From Thermacetogenium sp. UBA4966 (GTDB taxonomy: Bacteria > Bacillota > DSM-12270 > Thermacetogeniales > Thermacetogeniaceae): a stretch of DNA of 6,631 nt. The DNA lies in assembly GCA_002397275.1 (NCBI GenBank), contig DHAA01000129.1:1-6631 (forward strand), read 5' to 3'. The stretch's first letter is position 1. Each line of letters opens with the position of its first letter. The position numbers and the translations under genes were made by a program. The notes below the pieces were generated by a model that saw only the letters and a program-made list of their open reading frames with translations, searched no databases and was not told the origin of the DNA. This document shows, in pieces, positions 5,551-6,631 of this stretch.

Positions 5551-6631
5551 TTGAAGAAGATCCTCATAGCCAACCGCGGTGAAATCGCGGTGCGTATTAT
5601 CAGATCATGTCGTGAACTGGGCGTGGCGACGGTCGCCGTATACTCGGAGGCCGATCGGGAAGCCCTGCATGTCGGAATGGCGGATCAGTCGGTCTGTATT
5701 GGGGGAGCGCATCCCACGCAGAGTTATCTGAATATCCCTAATATCATCAGCGCCGCCTTGATGAAGGGCGCTGACGGGATCCACCCCGGTTATGGCTTTT
5801 TGGCGGAGAATGCACGCTTCGCCGAGGTCTGTCTGGAGCAGGGGATCAAATTTATTGGTCCCCCTGCGGCGGCGATCACCGCTATGGGCGCCAAAGCCCG
5901 GGCCAGGTCGTTGATGGCCGAAGCGGGAGTGCCTGTTGTCCCCGGGTCTCCCGGGCTGCTGAACAGCGAAGAGCAGATCTATCGCCTGGCGGAGGAGATC
6001 GGTTATCCTGTGATTGTCAAGGCGTCGGCCGGCGGGGGCGGGCGCGGCATGCGTGTTGCCGAAACAAGTGACCAGCTGGGAAAGTCTGTCCAGATGGCAC
6101 GCCAGGAAGCGGGGGCGGCCTTTGGCGACGACGGGCTTTATTTAGAGAAGTTCGTGGAGGGGCCGCGGCATGTTGAATTTCAGATCCTGGCCGACGAGCA
6201 CGGCCATGTTGTACACCTGGGAGAAAGAGACTGCACCCTGCAGAGGAGACACCAGAAGCTGGTAGAGGAGACCCCCTGCCCGGTGCTCACAGAGGAGATG
6301 CGCCGCCAGATGGGGTCCGCCGCGGTGCGCGCCGCCAGGGCCGCCGGCTACACGGGCGCCGGGACGATAGAGTTTTTGCTGGACCAGCATGGCCATTACT
6401 ACTTTATAGAGATGAACACCCGCATCCAGGTAGAGCACCCGGTGACCGAGTGGGTGACCGGGATCGACCTGGTGGCTGAGACGATCAGGATCGCGGCCGG
6501 TGAGGAACTCGGTTATGACCAGGACGATGTCCAGCCGCGTGGGGTTGCCCTGGAATGCCGGATCAATGCCGAGGATCCGGAGCATGATTTTGCTCCCTGC
6601 CCGGGGAGGATCAGCGGCTATCTGCCCCCCG
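5551..6631 (+). CDS. accC: Biotin carboxylase AccC (partial, runs off the window end)
   Basis: The first 360 codons of a protein usually near 450 residues are present, with no stop before the window ends. It carboxylates the biotin on AccB using ATP and bicarbonate, the first half-reaction of acetyl-CoA carboxylase. The N-terminal domain starts KKILIANRGEIAVRII and contains IHPGYGFLAEN. The ATP-grasp part shows K115 (MGAKARAR), K157 with the glycine loop KASAGGGGRGMRV, H207 and E209 (HVEFQ), K236 (RRHQKLVEE), E274, and the catalytic stretch EMNTRIQVEHPVTE with E287, N289, R291, Q293 and E295. R337 (LECRINAED) matches the biotin-site arginine. All expected active-site residues visible up to the cut are intact. 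The start is TTG 5551. It is probably co-transcribed with the fusion gene and may charge both the fused carrier and any free AccB. Confidence 0.96.
   Translation, partial: MKKILIANRGEIAVRIIRSCRELGVATVAVYSEADREALHVGMADQSVCIGGAHPTQSYLNIPNIISAALMKGADGIHPGYGFLAENARFAEVCLEQGIKFIGPPAAAITAMGAKARARSLMAEAGVPVVPGSPGLLNSEEQIYRLAEEIGYPVIVKASAGGGGRGMRVAETSDQLGKSVQMARQEAGAAFGDDGLYLEKFVEGPRHVEFQILADEHGHVVHLGERDCTLQRRHQKLVEETPCPVLTEEMRRQMGSAAVRAARAAGYTGAGTIEFLLDQHGHYYFIEMNTRIQVEHPVTEWVTGIDLVAETIRIAAGEELGYDQDDVQPRGVALECRINAEDPEHDFAPCPGRISGYLPP

Noticed and set aside
6142..6585. Minus-strand open frame of 147 codons
   Set aside because: It is antisense to the ATP-grasp region of accC, which has all its catalytic motifs on the + strand.

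Overview
The window comes from an endospore-forming Firmicute, most likely a moderately GC-rich member of Clostridia (Peptococcaceae/Syntrophomonadaceae-like). This rests on a near-complete spoIIIA sporulation operon, strong GGAGG/GGGGG-type ribosome binding sites, frequent GTG and TTG starts, and a transcarboxylase-type carboxyltransferase beside accB/accC. I cannot name the species. Everything reads on the + strand.

Positions 1-3481 are the distal part of the spoIIIA operon: probably the last three codons of spoIIIAC, then spoIIIAD, AE, AF, AG and AH, separated by 5 to 24 bases and clearly co-transcribed. These proteins sit in the mother-cell membrane around the forespore. With forespore SpoIIQ, they form the secretion-like channel or feeding-tube complex needed for late forespore gene expression. 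spoIIIAH carries a nearly perfect 9-bp minisatellite (six EKQ units) between its membrane anchor and its ring-building domain.

Positions 3482-3582 form a short AT-rich gap. It holds a convincing sigma-A promoter (TTGCTA-N17-TATAAT) and no visible terminator.

Positions 3583-6631 are a biotin-carboxylation module. The first gene is a single reading frame joining a 5S/PycB/OadA-type carboxyltransferase to a complete AccB-type biotin carrier protein. Exactly at the AccB domain boundary there is an in-frame ATG, preceded by GGAGG at ideal spacing. The gene could therefore make both a long carboxyltransferase-carrier fusion and a free 148-residue AccB. Next is accC (biotin carboxylase), starting at TTG and cut by the window end. 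The order spoIIIAH-accB-accC is also known from Bacillus subtilis; here a carboxyltransferase is placed between them and fused to AccB. One AccC may charge the biotin of both products, linking a pyruvate/oxaloacetate (or acyl-CoA) carboxylation to fatty-acid synthesis. The substrate cannot be fixed from sequence alone.

No mobile elements, tRNA, rRNA or CRISPR arrays were seen. No stretch over 300 bases lacks a gene.
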